Source of the DNA: Massilia sp. WG5
Lineage (GTDB): Bacteria; Pseudomonadota; Gammaproteobacteria; Burkholderiales; Burkholderiaceae_D
Assembly: GCF_001412595.2 (NCBI RefSeq)
Contig: NZ_CP012640.2
Coordinates: 1,426,001 to 1,490,000, forward strand
DNA: 64,000 bases
Reading direction: 5' to 3'
Shown here one piece after another: positions 47,229 through 55,805 of this stretch. Numbering within the stretch: the first letter of the stretch is position 1; every line of letters starts with the position of its first letter. Position numbers and translations under genes: made by a program. The notes beneath the pieces were generated by a model. The model searched no databases. It was given only the letters and a program-made list of their open reading frames with translations, and was not told the DNA's origin.

Positions 47229-48536
47229 ATGCCCGCCCCCACCTCTTCCTCATTCGATACCATCGTGGTCGGCACCGGTCCGGGCGGCGCCAGCGTGGCG
47301 CGCGAGCTGGCCAAGCGCGGCGCTGCGGTGCTGATGCTGGAACAAGGCAGCGCCGCACCCCTGAAAGGCACGCTCGGCCAGATGGCCGCGATGGCCGCCG
47401 TGCCCGGCAAGGGCGCCTTCATCCATCGCGACGCCTCGCTGCTGGTGCGTGCGATCACGCTGGGCGGCACCTCGACCATCAATTTCGCCACCGCCGCCCC
47501 GCCCCCGCGCGCCATGTTCGCGGCGCACGGGATCGACCTCGACCCTGCGCTCGCCGAACTGCGCGCCGAGCTGCCGATGGCGCCGCTGCCGGATGCGCTG
47601 GTCGGCCCGATGGCGGCGCGCATCATGGAGGCGGCGCGCGGCCTCGGCCTCGACTGGCGCAAGCTCGACAAACTGATCCGCCCGGAATCGTGCCGCCGCG
47701 GCTGCTGGCGCTGCGTGACCGGCTGCCCCTTCGGCGCCAAGTGGACCGCACGCGACTTCGTCGACGAAGCGCGTGGCCACGGCGCGGTGCTGCGCGAGCG
47801 CGCACGGGTGACGCGCGTGCTGGTCGACGACGGCCGCGCGGTGGGGGTGGAAGCGGAGATCGACGGCGCCGCCCGGGTGCTGCGCGCCGGCCGCGTGGTG
47901 CTGGCCGCCGGCGGCATCGGCAGTCCGCGCCTGCTGCGCGCGTCCGGTTTGCTGGAAGGCCCGAGCGCCTTCTTCAGCGACCCGGTGGTGGCGGTGATGG
48001 GCAGCGTCGACGATCTCGGCACGGACGAGCCCGGGGGCGCGGAGGTGCCGATGGCGGCCGGCGCCAGCTGGCATCAGGATGGCATCGCACTGGCCGACCT
48101 GACCCTGCCGCGGGCCATGTACCAGGCCTTCGCGCTGCAGGCCGGCCGCGTCGACCGCCTGCTGGCGCATCGCCGCACGCTCGGCATCATGGTCAAGATC
48201 CGCGACGAGATCGGCGGCCGGGTGGGCCAGCGCTGGGTCGACAAGACCCTGCAGGCCGCCGACCGCGAGAAGTTCGACAAGGGCATCGGGATCGCGCGCG
48301 GCATCCTCGAACGGGCCGGCGCGCGCCAGGTCTTCGCCAGCCATCACTTCGCCGCCCATCCCGGCGGCAGCCTGCGCATCGGCGAACGAGTCGACAGCGG
48401 CCTGCGGACCGCCACGCCCGGCCTGTATGTGTGCGACGCCTCGGTGATCCCTCAGCCCTGGGGCCTGCCGCCCACGCTCACCCTGCTGGCGCTGGGCAAG
48501 CGGCTTGGCCGGCAACTCACCGCCAACGCTGCCTAG
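47229..48536 (+). CDS. FAD-dependent GMC oxidoreductase with Cys motif
   Basis: 435 residues. TIVVGTGPGGASVARELAKRG is the FAD-binding Rossmann motif, and AGGIGSPRLLRASG and HPGGSLRIGERVDSGLRT are typical of GMC oxidoreductases (alcohol oxidases/dehydrogenases). RPESCRRGCWRCVTGCPFGAKW has four cysteines, C155-x3-C159-x2-C162-x3-C166, as found in the long-chain alcohol and cholesterol oxidase subgroup. No signal peptide. The substrate is unknown. Its end overlaps the SnoaL-like gene tail by 4 bp, convergent. Confidence 0.88.
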   Translation: MPAPTSSSFDTIVVGTGPGGASVARELAKRGAAVLMLEQGSAAPLKGTLGQMAAMAAVPGKGAFIHRDASLLVRAITLGGTSTINFATAAPPPRAMFAAHGIDLDPALAELRAELPMAPLPDALVGPMAARIMEAARGLGLDWRKLDKLIRPESCRRGCWRCVTGCPFGAKWTARDFVDEARGHGAVLRERARVTRVLVDDGRAVGVEAEIDGAARVLRAGRVVLAAGGIGSPRLLRASGLLEGPSAFFSDPVVAVMGSVDDLGTDEPGGAEVPMAAGASWHQDGIALADLTLPRAMYQAFALQAGRVDRLLAHRRTLGIMVKIRDEIGGRVGQRWVDKTLQAADREKFDKGIGIARGILERAGARQVFASHHFAAHPGGSLRIGERVDSGLRTATPGLYVCDASVIPQPWGLPPTLTLLALGKRLGRQLTANAA

Positions 48537-48910
48537 AACATCCCGTACTCGTTCGCCATCGGGTCAGGCTGGGCCTGGCCGATGTCCCACATCTCCGCAA
48601 TCCTGTCGCCTTCGAAACGCAGGATGTGGACGATCGCGATGTCGACCCCGTCCGGCGTCATCCGTGCGCGTGAATGAACGGCCACCAGCGGGCCGTCGGC
48701 GATCGCGCGCAGCACCTCGAAGGCCATGTCCGGGAAGCGCGCCGCGTTGTCCAGCATGCCGGCCTTGATCGAAGCGGCATCGCCGGCGAAATGCGGATTG
48801 TGATGGCGGAACCGCGGGCCGGCGAAGCGCTCGAAGGCTTGCTCGACCTGGCCGGCGGCGGTCATCTGGAGAAAGGTGATTGCGGCTTCTTTATTGCGCA
48901 TGTCTGTCAT
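48533..48910 (-). CDS. SnoaL-like (NTF2 fold) protein
   Basis: 125 residues. Start MTDMRNKEAAITFLQMTAAGQV; RFRHHNPHFAGDAASIKAGM and HILRFEGDRIAEMWDIGQAQPDP are typical of SnoaL-like ester-cyclase or hydrolase folds. Family proteins are often unassigned to a substrate. The ATG overlaps the S41 peptidase stop (ATGA), so it is translationally coupled to that gene. Confidence 0.85.
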   Translation of the reverse strand: MTDMRNKEAAITFLQMTAAGQVEQAFERFAGPRFRHHNPHFAGDAASIKAGMLDNAARFPDMAFEVLRAIADGPLVAVHSRARMTPDGVDIAIVHILRFEGDRIAEMWDIGQAQPDPMANEYGMF

Positions 48911-50391
48911 CGCTTGATTCCGTCGAGTGTGGTGTTGACCCATTGCTGCAGCGTTTTCCCGTCCGTCATGCTGCCGGCGAAAGGATAGTCGGGCACGAAG
49001 GGTTCGCGGGTCGGCTGCGCGGTCTTGTAGAAGGCCGAGGGGATGCGCAGGGCGCCGTGCCCGCTCGGCAGTTCGAAAATATTGATCTCGCCGAAGGGGG
49101 AATAGCCGATGGTGGCTTCACCGAGCACCACGGTGTCGCCCATTGCCTGGAGCTGCTGCAGGAAGGCCATGCAGGAACTGAAGCAGGTGCGATCGATGAC
49201 GGCGGCGACGCGCGGGCCATGCGGCCGGCGCAGCACTGCCGGCGCGGCCGCGGCATCGCGCTCGCCCGCCACCAGGGCCATCTTCTCGCCGCTGCGCATC
49301 GCCGCCTCGACCCTGGCCAGGTCGCTCTCGCTGCCTGCCTTCGACGCGGCGTATTCCGGCGCGGCGATATAGCGCTTCAGCAGGCTCGCCGTCGCTTCAT
49401 CGGCGATCAGGTATTTGCTGACGCCGCCTGCGGAACTCAACTGCCCGGCATAGGCGTCGCCGTACAGCGCGGCCAGCGCGCGGCTGCCCCAGCTCGAATC
49501 GCCGCCGCCGTTGCCGCGCAGGTCGAACACGACCCAGCCCGACTTCGGCAGGGCGGCCAGTTGCGGGTACAGCGCCTCGTAGGCCGCGCCCGAGCGCGCG
49601 CCATCGAAGTTCGGCATGCCGACCCAGCGTTTGTCCGGCGCCAGGGTGGTGACGCCGACCGGGCTGGCGATGGCGCGCCAGCCCGGCTGCAGCGTGTCGA
49701 GGCGCGCCTGCGCGACCTCGCTGGGGACGCTGCGCTGCGCCAGCGCGAAGGATTTGCGGCTGCCGTCGGGCAGCTCGAACAGGCACTGCGACGGGGTCCA
49801 GCCCAGGCCCAGGTCGAACATCGACTGCTGCGCCATGGTGCTGAAGGCGGAGCCGTATTCGGCGCTGCGGTTCAGGAAAGGCGCGACCTGCATCTGCAGC
49901 CAGGTGCCGATCCAGGCGCCGTCGCAGCCGTGCACCACGCTGCCACGCGGGGGCAGCGGCGTGGGCCAGCCCGGCTCGGACCAGACGACGCGATAGCGCG
50001 CTCCTTTCGCGTCCCGGTCCTGGTCGATCACAATGCCGGTCCAGCCGCGCACTGCCAGATGCAGGTCGATGCCGGTGTGCGGATCGCCGAAGCCGGCGAT
50101 GAAGCGCATCATCAGGCGCCGGTAATCCTGCTCGCTGCGCACGGCGTCCGCCTCGGGCAGGCCGGCGCGCATGCCGGCCGCGAGCGGCTGCGTCACGCTC
50201 GGCTCGCCGGCCACGTAGCCGGCATGGCGGGTGCGGATCGTGTCGACGGCAAAGCGCAGGTCCTGGCGTGCGATGGCGGCCCAGTCGGGCGCCTTCGGGG
50301 TATCCGGCGCGGCCCCCGCATGCGCGGCGGCGCCGGCCATCGCCAGGCACAGCGCGGCGGCCTGCGTCGCCTTGAATGTCCGGGCCCGCAC
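48907..50391 (-). CDS. S41 family peptidase, secreted
   Basis: 494 residues. Signal peptide ending AAAHAGA. The C-terminal protease domain has VFDLRGNGGGDSSW (oxyanion strand), DRTCFSSCMAFLQQ with the candidate nucleophile Ser, and GEATIGYSPFGEIN. Family S41 enzymes include tail-specific proteases; this one lacks a PDZ domain I can recognise. It is followed by the coupled SnoaL-like gene and preceded by an amidase gene, 4 bp away, all on the minus strand. Confidence 0.85.
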   Translation of the reverse strand: MRARTFKATQAAALCLAMAGAAAHAGAAPDTPKAPDWAAIARQDLRFAVDTIRTRHAGYVAGEPSVTQPLAAGMRAGLPEADAVRSEQDYRRLMMRFIAGFGDPHTGIDLHLAVRGWTGIVIDQDRDAKGARYRVVWSEPGWPTPLPPRGSVVHGCDGAWIGTWLQMQVAPFLNRSAEYGSAFSTMAQQSMFDLGLGWTPSQCLFELPDGSRKSFALAQRSVPSEVAQARLDTLQPGWRAIASPVGVTTLAPDKRWVGMPNFDGARSGAAYEALYPQLAALPKSGWVVFDLRGNGGGDSSWGSRALAALYGDAYAGQLSSAGGVSKYLIADEATASLLKRYIAAPEYAASKAGSESDLARVEAAMRSGEKMALVAGERDAAAAPAVLRRPHGPRVAAVIDRTCFSSCMAFLQQLQAMGDTVVLGEATIGYSPFGEINIFELPSGHGALRIPSAFYKTAQPTREPFVPDYPFAGSMTDGKTLQQWVNTTLDGIKR

Positions 50392-50395
50392 CGGC

Positions 50396-52000
50396 TCAGG
50401 CCTTCAGGTTGACGGTCGCCGGGAAGCTCGGCGGACGGCGGCGCTGGCTGGCCTGCTCGTAGGCGTAGGCCATGCCGATCAGGGCCGCTTCGGTCCAGGC
50501 CGTGCCGACGAACGAGATCCCGACCGGCAGGCCGGCCACATACCCGGCGGGCACCGTCACGTGCGGATAGCCGGCCACCGCCGCCGGCGAGGAGAAGCTG
50601 CCGCCGTAGTGGTCGCCATTGATGTAGTCGGTCAGCCAGGCGGTGCCGCCGGTCGGCGCGACCAGCGCGTCCAGCTTCTCGTCCTTCAATATCTTGTCGA
50701 TGCCTTCCTCGCGCGCGTAGCGGTGGTTGTTGGCGAGCGCGTCGCGGTAGGTCTTGTCGTCCAGGCCGGGCTTCTGCTGGGCCGCGACCAGGTGCTCCTG
50801 GCCGAAGTGCTGCAGCTCGCGGCCGGCGTTCTTGTCGTTGAAGGCGATCAGGTCGGCCATGCTCTTGACCGGCGCGTGCGGCGCGTAGCTGGCGAGCCAG
50901 GCTTCGAGGTCCGGACGGAACTCGGCCAGCAGGACTTCGAGTTCGCTGTCGCCGTATTTGTCGACGTTCGGCACCTGCACGTCGACCAGGATCGCGCCCT
51001 GCGCCCTCAGCACCGCCAGTTCCTTCTCGATCACGGCGTCGATGGCCGGGCTGCTGCCGAAGAAGTTGCGGGCGACGCCGATGCGCTTGCCGCGCAGGCC
51101 GTCGAGGCGCAGCGCGGCGGCATAGTCGGCGGCCTTGCCCTGCGCGTCCCTGGTGGCGGCATCCGCCGGATCGACGCCGGCGATCGCGCCCAGCAGCAGC
51201 GCGGCGTCGGCCACGCTGCGGGTCATCGGGCCGGCCGTGTCCTGCGAGTGCGCGATCGGGATGATGCCGCTGCGGCTGACCAGGCCCAGGGTCGGCTTGA
51301 TGCCGACGATGCCGCAGGTCGACGAAGGCGAGACGATCGATCCGTCGGTCTCGGTGCCGATCGTCAGCGTGGCCAGGGCCGCCGCTGCCGCCGCGCCCGA
51401 TCCGGCGCTCGAGCCGCTGGTGTTGCGGTCCAGCGCGTAGGGATTGCGGGTCTGGCCACCGCGACCGCTCCAGCCGCTGACCGAATGCGTCGAGCGCATG
51501 TTCGCCCACTCGGACAGATTGGTCTTGCCGAGGATGACGGCGCCCGCCTCGCGCAGCTTCTGCGCGACGAAGGCGTCCTTGCTGGCGCGCACGCCGGCCA
51601 GGGCCAGCGAACCGGCGGTGGTGCTCATCTTGTCGGCAGTGGCGATGTTGTCCTTGATGAGGACCGGAATGCCGTGCAGCGGACCGCGCAGCTTGCCCGC
51701 CTTGCGTTCGCGGTCGCGCTCCTCGGCGATCGCCAGCGCGTCCGGATTCAGTTCGATGACGGCATTGATGCGCGGGCCGGCCTTGTCGATCGCGGCGATG
51801 CGCGCCAGGTACTGTTGCACCAGCGATTTCGAACTCAGCTTGCCGGCCGCCATCCGGACCTGCTGCTCCTGGACGCCGGCGTCCAGGATGCCTGCCCCGC
51901 CACCGTGGGCATCGGCCGCGCCGGCCACCTGCGCCATGCCGGCCGCCCCTGCCGCCATGCCTGCGCTCACACCAAGCCGAACGAAATCCCTGCGCTTCAT
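50396..52000 (-). CDS. Tat-exported amidase signature family protein
   Basis: About 534 residues. The start MKRRDFVRLGVSAGMAAG is a twin-arginine signal. The amidase signature is intact: Lys in HGIPVLIKDNIATAD, then Ser-Ser in NTSGSSAGSGAAAAAAL and TETDGSIVSPSSTCGIVG. The mature protein would hydrolyse amides in the periplasm. It is the first gene of a minus-strand run with the S41 peptidase and SnoaL-like gene. Substrate unknown. Confidence 0.92.
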   Translation of the reverse strand: MKRRDFVRLGVSAGMAAGAAGMAQVAGAADAHGGGAGILDAGVQEQQVRMAAGKLSSKSLVQQYLARIAAIDKAGPRINAVIELNPDALAIAEERDRERKAGKLRGPLHGIPVLIKDNIATADKMSTTAGSLALAGVRASKDAFVAQKLREAGAVILGKTNLSEWANMRSTHSVSGWSGRGGQTRNPYALDRNTSGSSAGSGAAAAAALATLTIGTETDGSIVSPSSTCGIVGIKPTLGLVSRSGIIPIAHSQDTAGPMTRSVADAALLLGAIAGVDPADAATRDAQGKAADYAAALRLDGLRGKRIGVARNFFGSSPAIDAVIEKELAVLRAQGAILVDVQVPNVDKYGDSELEVLLAEFRPDLEAWLASYAPHAPVKSMADLIAFNDKNAGRELQHFGQEHLVAAQQKPGLDDKTYRDALANNHRYAREEGIDKILKDEKLDALVAPTGGTAWLTDYINGDHYGGSFSSPAAVAGYPHVTVPAGYVAGLPVGISFVGTAWTEAALIGMAYAYEQASQRRRPPSFPATVNLKA

Positions 52001-52067
52001 ACAACCCTCCGTGTCAGATAATGCATGAGCATACCAGTAAAGTTGCCCATGTGACACGGCTTTTGGG

Positions 52068-52256
52068 CTAGCGCGACATTGGCGGGCGCGGCGCCGGCGA
52101 GCGCAGCCTTTCAGGCATCGCGCGGGCAAGTCCCTGGCTCGGCCGCTCGGCTTCCGCCGTGCTGCGCAATACTTCCTGGCCCGCGCAGCAGGACGCGGCA
52201 GCGCCGCCCCGGGTTCTCCTGTAGCGGCAAAACATGCATACTTCGGTTTTATTCAT
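52068..52256 (-). CDS. Small hypothetical protein divergent from tetR
   Basis: 62 residues from ATG 52256, with a weak AAAGGGA site upstream. MNKTEVCMFCRYRRTRGG has two CxxC-like cysteines; the rest is Arg/Ala/Pro-rich. No family recognised, and it could be the degenerate remnant of a gene once controlled by the divergent TetR operators. Low confidence that it is a real gene. Confidence 0.3.
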   Translation of the reverse strand: MNKTEVCMFCRYRRTRGGAAASCCAGQEVLRSTAEAERPSQGLARAMPERLRSPAPRPPMSR

Positions 52257-52306
52257 GATGTTCCCTTTCGAAACAAGAACGTCGGACTCTGCTACCATCG
52301 CATAAG

Positions 52307-52321
52307 CGGAACGCGATTCCG
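52307..52321. promoter_or_regulatory. TetR operator 1
   Basis: CGGAAC-GCG-ATTCCG, arms nearly perfect, 24 bp centre to centre from operator 2. It lies between the tetR start and the divergent small gene. Confidence 0.65.
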
Positions 52322-52326
52322 AATTA

Positions 52327-52349
52327 TAACCGGAACGTGGTTCCGGTTA
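52327..52349. promoter_or_regulatory. TetR operator 2
   Basis: Perfect 10-bp arms TAACCGGAAC and GTTCCGGTTA around GTG, sharing the CGGAAC/GTTCCG core with operator 1. It ends 13 bp upstream of the tetR ATG, so TetR binding would block its own promoter. Confidence 0.75.
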
Positions 52350-52362
52350 ATAGATATTTTTT

Positions 52363-52971
52363 ATGAATACGAAAGCAAAGCAAGGAGAAGCCTTGAACGA
52401 GACGGACGAGCAGCAGCCGCGCGCCAGGCGTGTCGACGCCCAGCGCAACCTGCGTTCGCTGCTCCAGGCAGCCATGGAAGTGTTTGCGCAATCGGGCGTC
52501 GATGCGCCGGTGCGCGAGATCGCCGAGCGCGCGGGCGTGGGCGTGGGCACGGTCTACCGCCACTTCCCGCAGCGCGCCGACCTGATCGTCGCGGTGATGA
52601 AGTCGCAGATCGACGACTGCGCCGATGCCGCCGCCAGCCTGGCCGCCGACTGCGAACCCGGCGAGGCGCTGGCGCGCTGGATGCAGCGCTATGTCGACTT
52701 CATCGTGACCAAGCGCGGGCTGTCGGGCGCCCTGCAATCGGACAACGCCGCGTATGCCGCGCTGCCGGAATATTTTTTCGGGCGTTTGCGGCCCGCCCTC
52801 GCCTCGCTGCTGCGGACCGCGGTCGAACGGGACGTCATCCGGCCGGGCTACGAGGCGGAAGAACTGCTGCGTGCGGTGGCGACCCTGTGCAAGGCGAATC
52901 CCGACGAGGATACGGCCACGACGCGCAAGATGGTGGGCTTGCTGGTCGACGGATTGCGCTGCCGGCCGTGA
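52363..52971 (+). CDS. TetR family transcriptional regulator
   Basis: 202 residues from the ATG. EIAERAGVGVGTVYRHFPQRADLI is the TetR helix-turn-helix, followed by a helical ligand-binding domain. A TTG at 52393 has a far better ribosome site (AAGGAG 6 nt upstream) and may be the true start. Two palindromic operators precede it. Its regulated neighbour appears to be lost or is only a small hypothetical gene, so it may control itself or distant genes. Confidence 0.9.
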   Translation: MNTKAKQGEALNETDEQQPRARRVDAQRNLRSLLQAAMEVFAQSGVDAPVREIAERAGVGVGTVYRHFPQRADLIVAVMKSQIDDCADAAASLAADCEPGEALARWMQRYVDFIVTKRGLSGALQSDNAAYAALPEYFFGRLRPALASLLRTAVERDVIRPGYEAEELLRAVATLCKANPDEDTATTRKMVGLLVDGLRCRP

Positions 52972-53010
52972 TCGGCGCTGCGCCGCGCCGCCGGTGGCGG
53001 TTCAGGCAAA

Positions 53011-53038
53011 AAAAACGCTGCCGAGGCAGCGTTTTTTT
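53011..53038. terminator. Bidirectional terminator between tetR and efp
   Basis: Arms CGCTGCC and GGCAGCG with a 2-nt loop and A-runs before and T-runs after. It serves both the plus-strand tetR gene and the minus-strand efp gene, which converge here. Confidence 0.9.
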
Positions 53039-53052
53039 CGCAGGAAGTCCGA

Positions 53053-53628
53053 TTAGTTACGGACGACTTTCTTGTACTCGGCGGTACGGGTGTCGATCTC
53101 GATGACGTCGTCCTGGTTGACGAACAGCGGCACCTGGATGGTGAACTGCTTCGCCTCGATCGCGTTTTCCAGTTTCGCTTCCTTCATCACGTTGCCCGAG
53201 GTGTTGCCCTTGACGGCCGGCTCGGTGTAGATGACCTGGCGAGCGATGGTGATCGGCAGTTCGACCGAGATCGCCTTGCCGTCGTAGAACACGGCTTCGC
53301 ATGCCATACCGTCTTTCAGGTAGTTGATGGCGTCGCCCATGTTTTCTTCTTCGATCTCGTACTGGTTGTACTCTTCGTCCATGAAGACGTACAGCGGATC
53401 GGCGAAGTACGAATAGGTCACCGGCTTCTTGTCCAGCACGACGACGTCGAACTTGTCGTCACCGCGGAACACGTTTTCCAGCGGAGCGTTGGTCAGAAGA
53501 TTCTTCATCTTCCACTTGTAGGTGAAGCCCGTGCGGCTCGAGCCGTTGACGTCAGAGCGCAGCACGATGAAAGGCTTGGCATCGACCATGATGATGTTGC
53601 CGACACGAATTTCTTTTGCGGGTTTCAT
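53053..53628 (-). CDS. efp: Elongation factor P, arginine-32 type
   Basis: Translation factor that relieves stalling at polyproline. The 191-residue protein has the KOW-like domain I and two OB domains. The modified position lies in [16 protein letters not shown], where residue 32 is arginine in place of the lysine used for beta-lysylation, as in the rhamnosylated EF-P class. The rhamnosyltransferase earP is the neighbouring gene, 40 bp upstream on the same strand. Confidence 0.96.
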   Translation of the reverse strand: MKPAKEIRVGNIIMVDAKPFIVLRSDVNGSSRTGFTYKWKMKNLLTNAPLENVFRGDDKFDVVVLDKKPVTYSYFADPLYVFMDEEYNQYEIEEENMGDAINYLKDGMACEAVFYDGKAISVELPITIARQVIYTEPAVKGNTSGNVMKEAKLENAIEAKQFTIQVPLFVNQDDVIEIDTRTAEYKKVVRN

Positions 53629-53668
53629 AGGAATTATTAACCAAAAAAGGAGTTGCAGTAACCGAGCA

Positions 53669-54841
53669 TCATACCATGTTATTTTCCGGCCGCATACGAA
53701 GCGACCGGGCGAAATCCAGCAGATTGCTCACTAAATCGCCGTTTGCCAACATCTGCGCTTCCCATTCGCGGGCCCGGCGCACGAGCGTTGGCAGTTCGGC
53801 TTGCAGGGACGTCCACAGGGCGTCCATGTGTCCTTCCCGCGCGCCATTCCAGCGCAGGGAAAAGTCGACCAGACTCTGCGTATTCACTGCATACTTTTGC
53901 AGAAACGCGCGGAGTTTAACATGATGCAAGTTTTCATCTTGCGGATAAATGTGCCAAATGAAAGGACGGGCAGCCCATTGGGCGCGTACCCAGGAGTCCT
54001 CCCCGCGCACGAAGTTCAGGTCGCAGGCCCATAGCAGGCGATCATAGTCAGTCTGCGGCATGAAGGGAATCACGCGCACCGTCAGGGCGCCGCGCGTGGC
54101 ATGTGCGCCGGGATGGACTTCGGCCCCGATGAAGGCCCGCACCTGCTCGCGCGCCACGCCCTCCGGCACCAGGCAGGTCACGCGCGCCGCGCCCTGCTCC
54201 CAGGCGGCGAACAATTCGCCGACCGGCGCTTCCGGATAGCAGAACAGGCTGACCTTCAGCGACGCCAGCTCGTCCCGCGTCACGCCGAAGGGCGCCAGGA
54301 AGGCGGCCATCGCGACGGGATCGGCCTGGAAGCGCGCGCATTCCTCGACCAGGCCGCGCTCGCGCAGCAGGCCGCCGGTCTTGTCCGTGAAACCCGGGAA
54401 GAAGAAATGCTTGGTCAGCTTCAGGCGCGGGTGCATCGACGGCAGGCGGTGGCAGCCTTCGACCCATTCCTCGGCGCTCAGGCCCTCGTAATTGATCCAG
54501 ACCGGACGCGGCTCGCACTGCGCCATCGCGGCGATATAGCCGGGCGGGAGGTCGACACCGAAGAATTCGATCACCATGTCCGGGATCTCGGCCGGCGCGA
54601 ATTCGCCGTCCTGGCCGCGCCAGTGGCGCACCGTGACCCCGCCGACGTCCTGCTGCGCGGCGTCGACGTCGACCTGCGGCCAGATCCGGCGGAAGCTCGC
54701 CAGGTCGTCCACCCACAAGGTGACCGCGATGCCGTGCTCGGCATGGAACTGGCGCGCCAGGCGCCAGCAGATGCCGATGTCGCCATAGTTATCGACGACC
54801 TTGCAGAAAATGGCGAGGGTGCGGGGAAATTCGGAAGACAT
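53669..54841 (-). CDS. earP: EF-P arginine rhamnosyltransferase EarP
   Basis: About 390 residues from the preferred start [23 protein letters not shown], with the conserved [38 protein letters not shown] and [25 protein letters not shown] motifs of EarP. It rhamnosylates Arg32 of EF-P using dTDP-rhamnose. The efp gene follows on the same strand, forming a functional pair. A tRNA terminator lies just upstream. Confidence 0.95.
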   Translation of the reverse strand: MSSEFPRTLAIFCKVVDNYGDIGICWRLARQFHAEHGIAVTLWVDDLASFRRIWPQVDVDAAQQDVGGVTVRHWRGQDGEFAPAEIPDMVIEFFGVDLPPGYIAAMAQCEPRPVWINYEGLSAEEWVEGCHRLPSMHPRLKLTKHFFFPGFTDKTGGLLRERGLVEECARFQADPVAMAAFLAPFGVTRDELASLKVSLFCYPEAPVGELFAAWEQGAARVTCLVPEGVAREQVRAFIGAEVHPGAHATRGALTVRVIPFMPQTDYDRLLWACDLNFVRGEDSWVRAQWAARPFIWHIYPQDENLHHVKLRAFLQKYAVNTQSLVDFSLRWNGAREGHMDALWTSLQAELPTLVRRAREWEAQMLANGDLVSNLLDFARSLRMRPENNMV

Positions 54842-54867
54842 GATCGTTTGAAAAGGATTGGACGACC

Positions 54868-54917
54868 AAAAGAAAAACCGAAGCACCTTTCCGCATCTGC
54901 GGGTGGTCTGCTCCGGT
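54868..54917 (-). terminator. Terminator of the tRNA array
   Basis: On the minus strand ACCGGAGCA pairs with TGCTTCGGT (54877-54885 and 54909-54917) with a nested inner stem, then TTTTTCTTTT. It lies between the last tRNA-Glu and earP. Confidence 0.85.
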
Positions 54918-54924
54918 CTTTGAC

Positions 54925-55000
54925 TGGCGTCCCCACGGGGATTCGAACCCCGGTACTCACCGTGAAAGGGTGATGTCCTAGGCCTCTAGACGATGGGGAC
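54925..55000 (-). tRNA. tRNA-Glu(TTC) copy 1
   Basis: 76-nt cloverleaf, anticodon TTC in CCCTTTCACGG, encoded CCA. Identical to the other three copies. Last tRNA of the array by transcription order. Confidence 0.97.
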
Positions 55001-55022
55001 CTAAAACTTTCTACTGCTAATT

Positions 55023-55098
<76 letters not shown>

Positions 55099-55108
55099 CA
55101 AAACTACT

Positions 55109-55135
55109 CAACAAAAGAGCCGCTCAAGGCGGCTC
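55109..55135 (-). terminator. Internal terminator-like hairpin in the tRNA array
   Basis: Arms GAGCCGC and GCGGCTC with a 5-nt loop, followed on the minus strand by TTTTGTT. It lies between tRNA-Glu copy 2 and tRNA-Ala copy 1, splitting the array into 5 + 2 genes. Confidence 0.65.
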
Positions 55136-55145
55136 CTTGCTATTC

Positions 55146-55221
55146 TGGCGTCCCCACGGGGATTCGAACCCCGGTACTCACCGTGAAAGGGTGATGTCCT
55201 AGGCCTCTAGACGATGGGGAC
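55146..55221 (-). tRNA. tRNA-Glu(TTC) copy 2
   Basis: Same 76-nt sequence as copy 1, anticodon TTC, encoded CCA. Confidence 0.97.
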
Positions 55222-55287
55222 CTAAAACTCTTCAAAGCTTTACTGCTTCGATACTGCCCTGCTGGGTGGGCAGCATCTTCTTGTTCT

Positions 55288-55363
55288 TGGCGTCCCCACG
55301 GGGATTCGAACCCCGGTACTCACCGTGAAAGGGTGATGTCCTAGGCCTCTAGACGATGGGGAC
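55288..55363 (-). tRNA. tRNA-Glu(TTC) copy 3
   Basis: Same 76-nt sequence as copy 1. It is next to copy 2 without an intervening Ala gene, breaking the alternating order. Confidence 0.97.
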
Positions 55364-55395
55364 CCTGGACTGCCATAAAACCGTTTCCTGAAACT

Positions 55396-55471
<76 letters not shown>

Positions 55472-55565
55472 GTTTCGGGAAAACAGCACTATAACATACT
55501 GTTTTTACTTCTAACAGCATCGTTTTCACGACACTGGCACTACTATTCCAGGGGTCTGATCCCGC

Positions 55566-55641
55566 TGGCGTCCCCACGGGGATTCGAACCCCGGTACTCA
55601 CCGTGAAAGGGTGATGTCCTAGGCCTCTAGACGATGGGGAC
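55566..55641 (-). tRNA. tRNA-Glu(TTC) copy 4
   Basis: Same 76-nt sequence as copy 1, anticodon TTC. Confidence 0.97.
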
Positions 55642-55664
55642 CCTTGACTGCTTTACTTCAGAGT

Positions 55665-55740
<76 letters not shown>

Positions 55741-55759
55741 GCAGTGCTGAAGTGCGAGC

Positions 55760-55788
55760 ATTATAGCGGAGGCACTTGCATTTCGCAA
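55760..55788 (-). promoter_or_regulatory. Promoter of the tRNA array
   Basis: On the minus strand TTGCGA (55783-55788), 17 nt, then TATAAT (55760-55765). It lies in the 65-bp gap between gltX and tRNA-Ala copy 3, so the tRNAs can be made independently of gltX. Confidence 0.75.
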
Positions 55789-55805
55789 ATAGTCAAAGTG
55801 GGTCG

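Noticed and set aside
55553..55565. A GGGGTCTGATCCC-like partial match to the REP element
   Set aside because: It lacks the second arm needed for the palindrome seen at 12636-12678.
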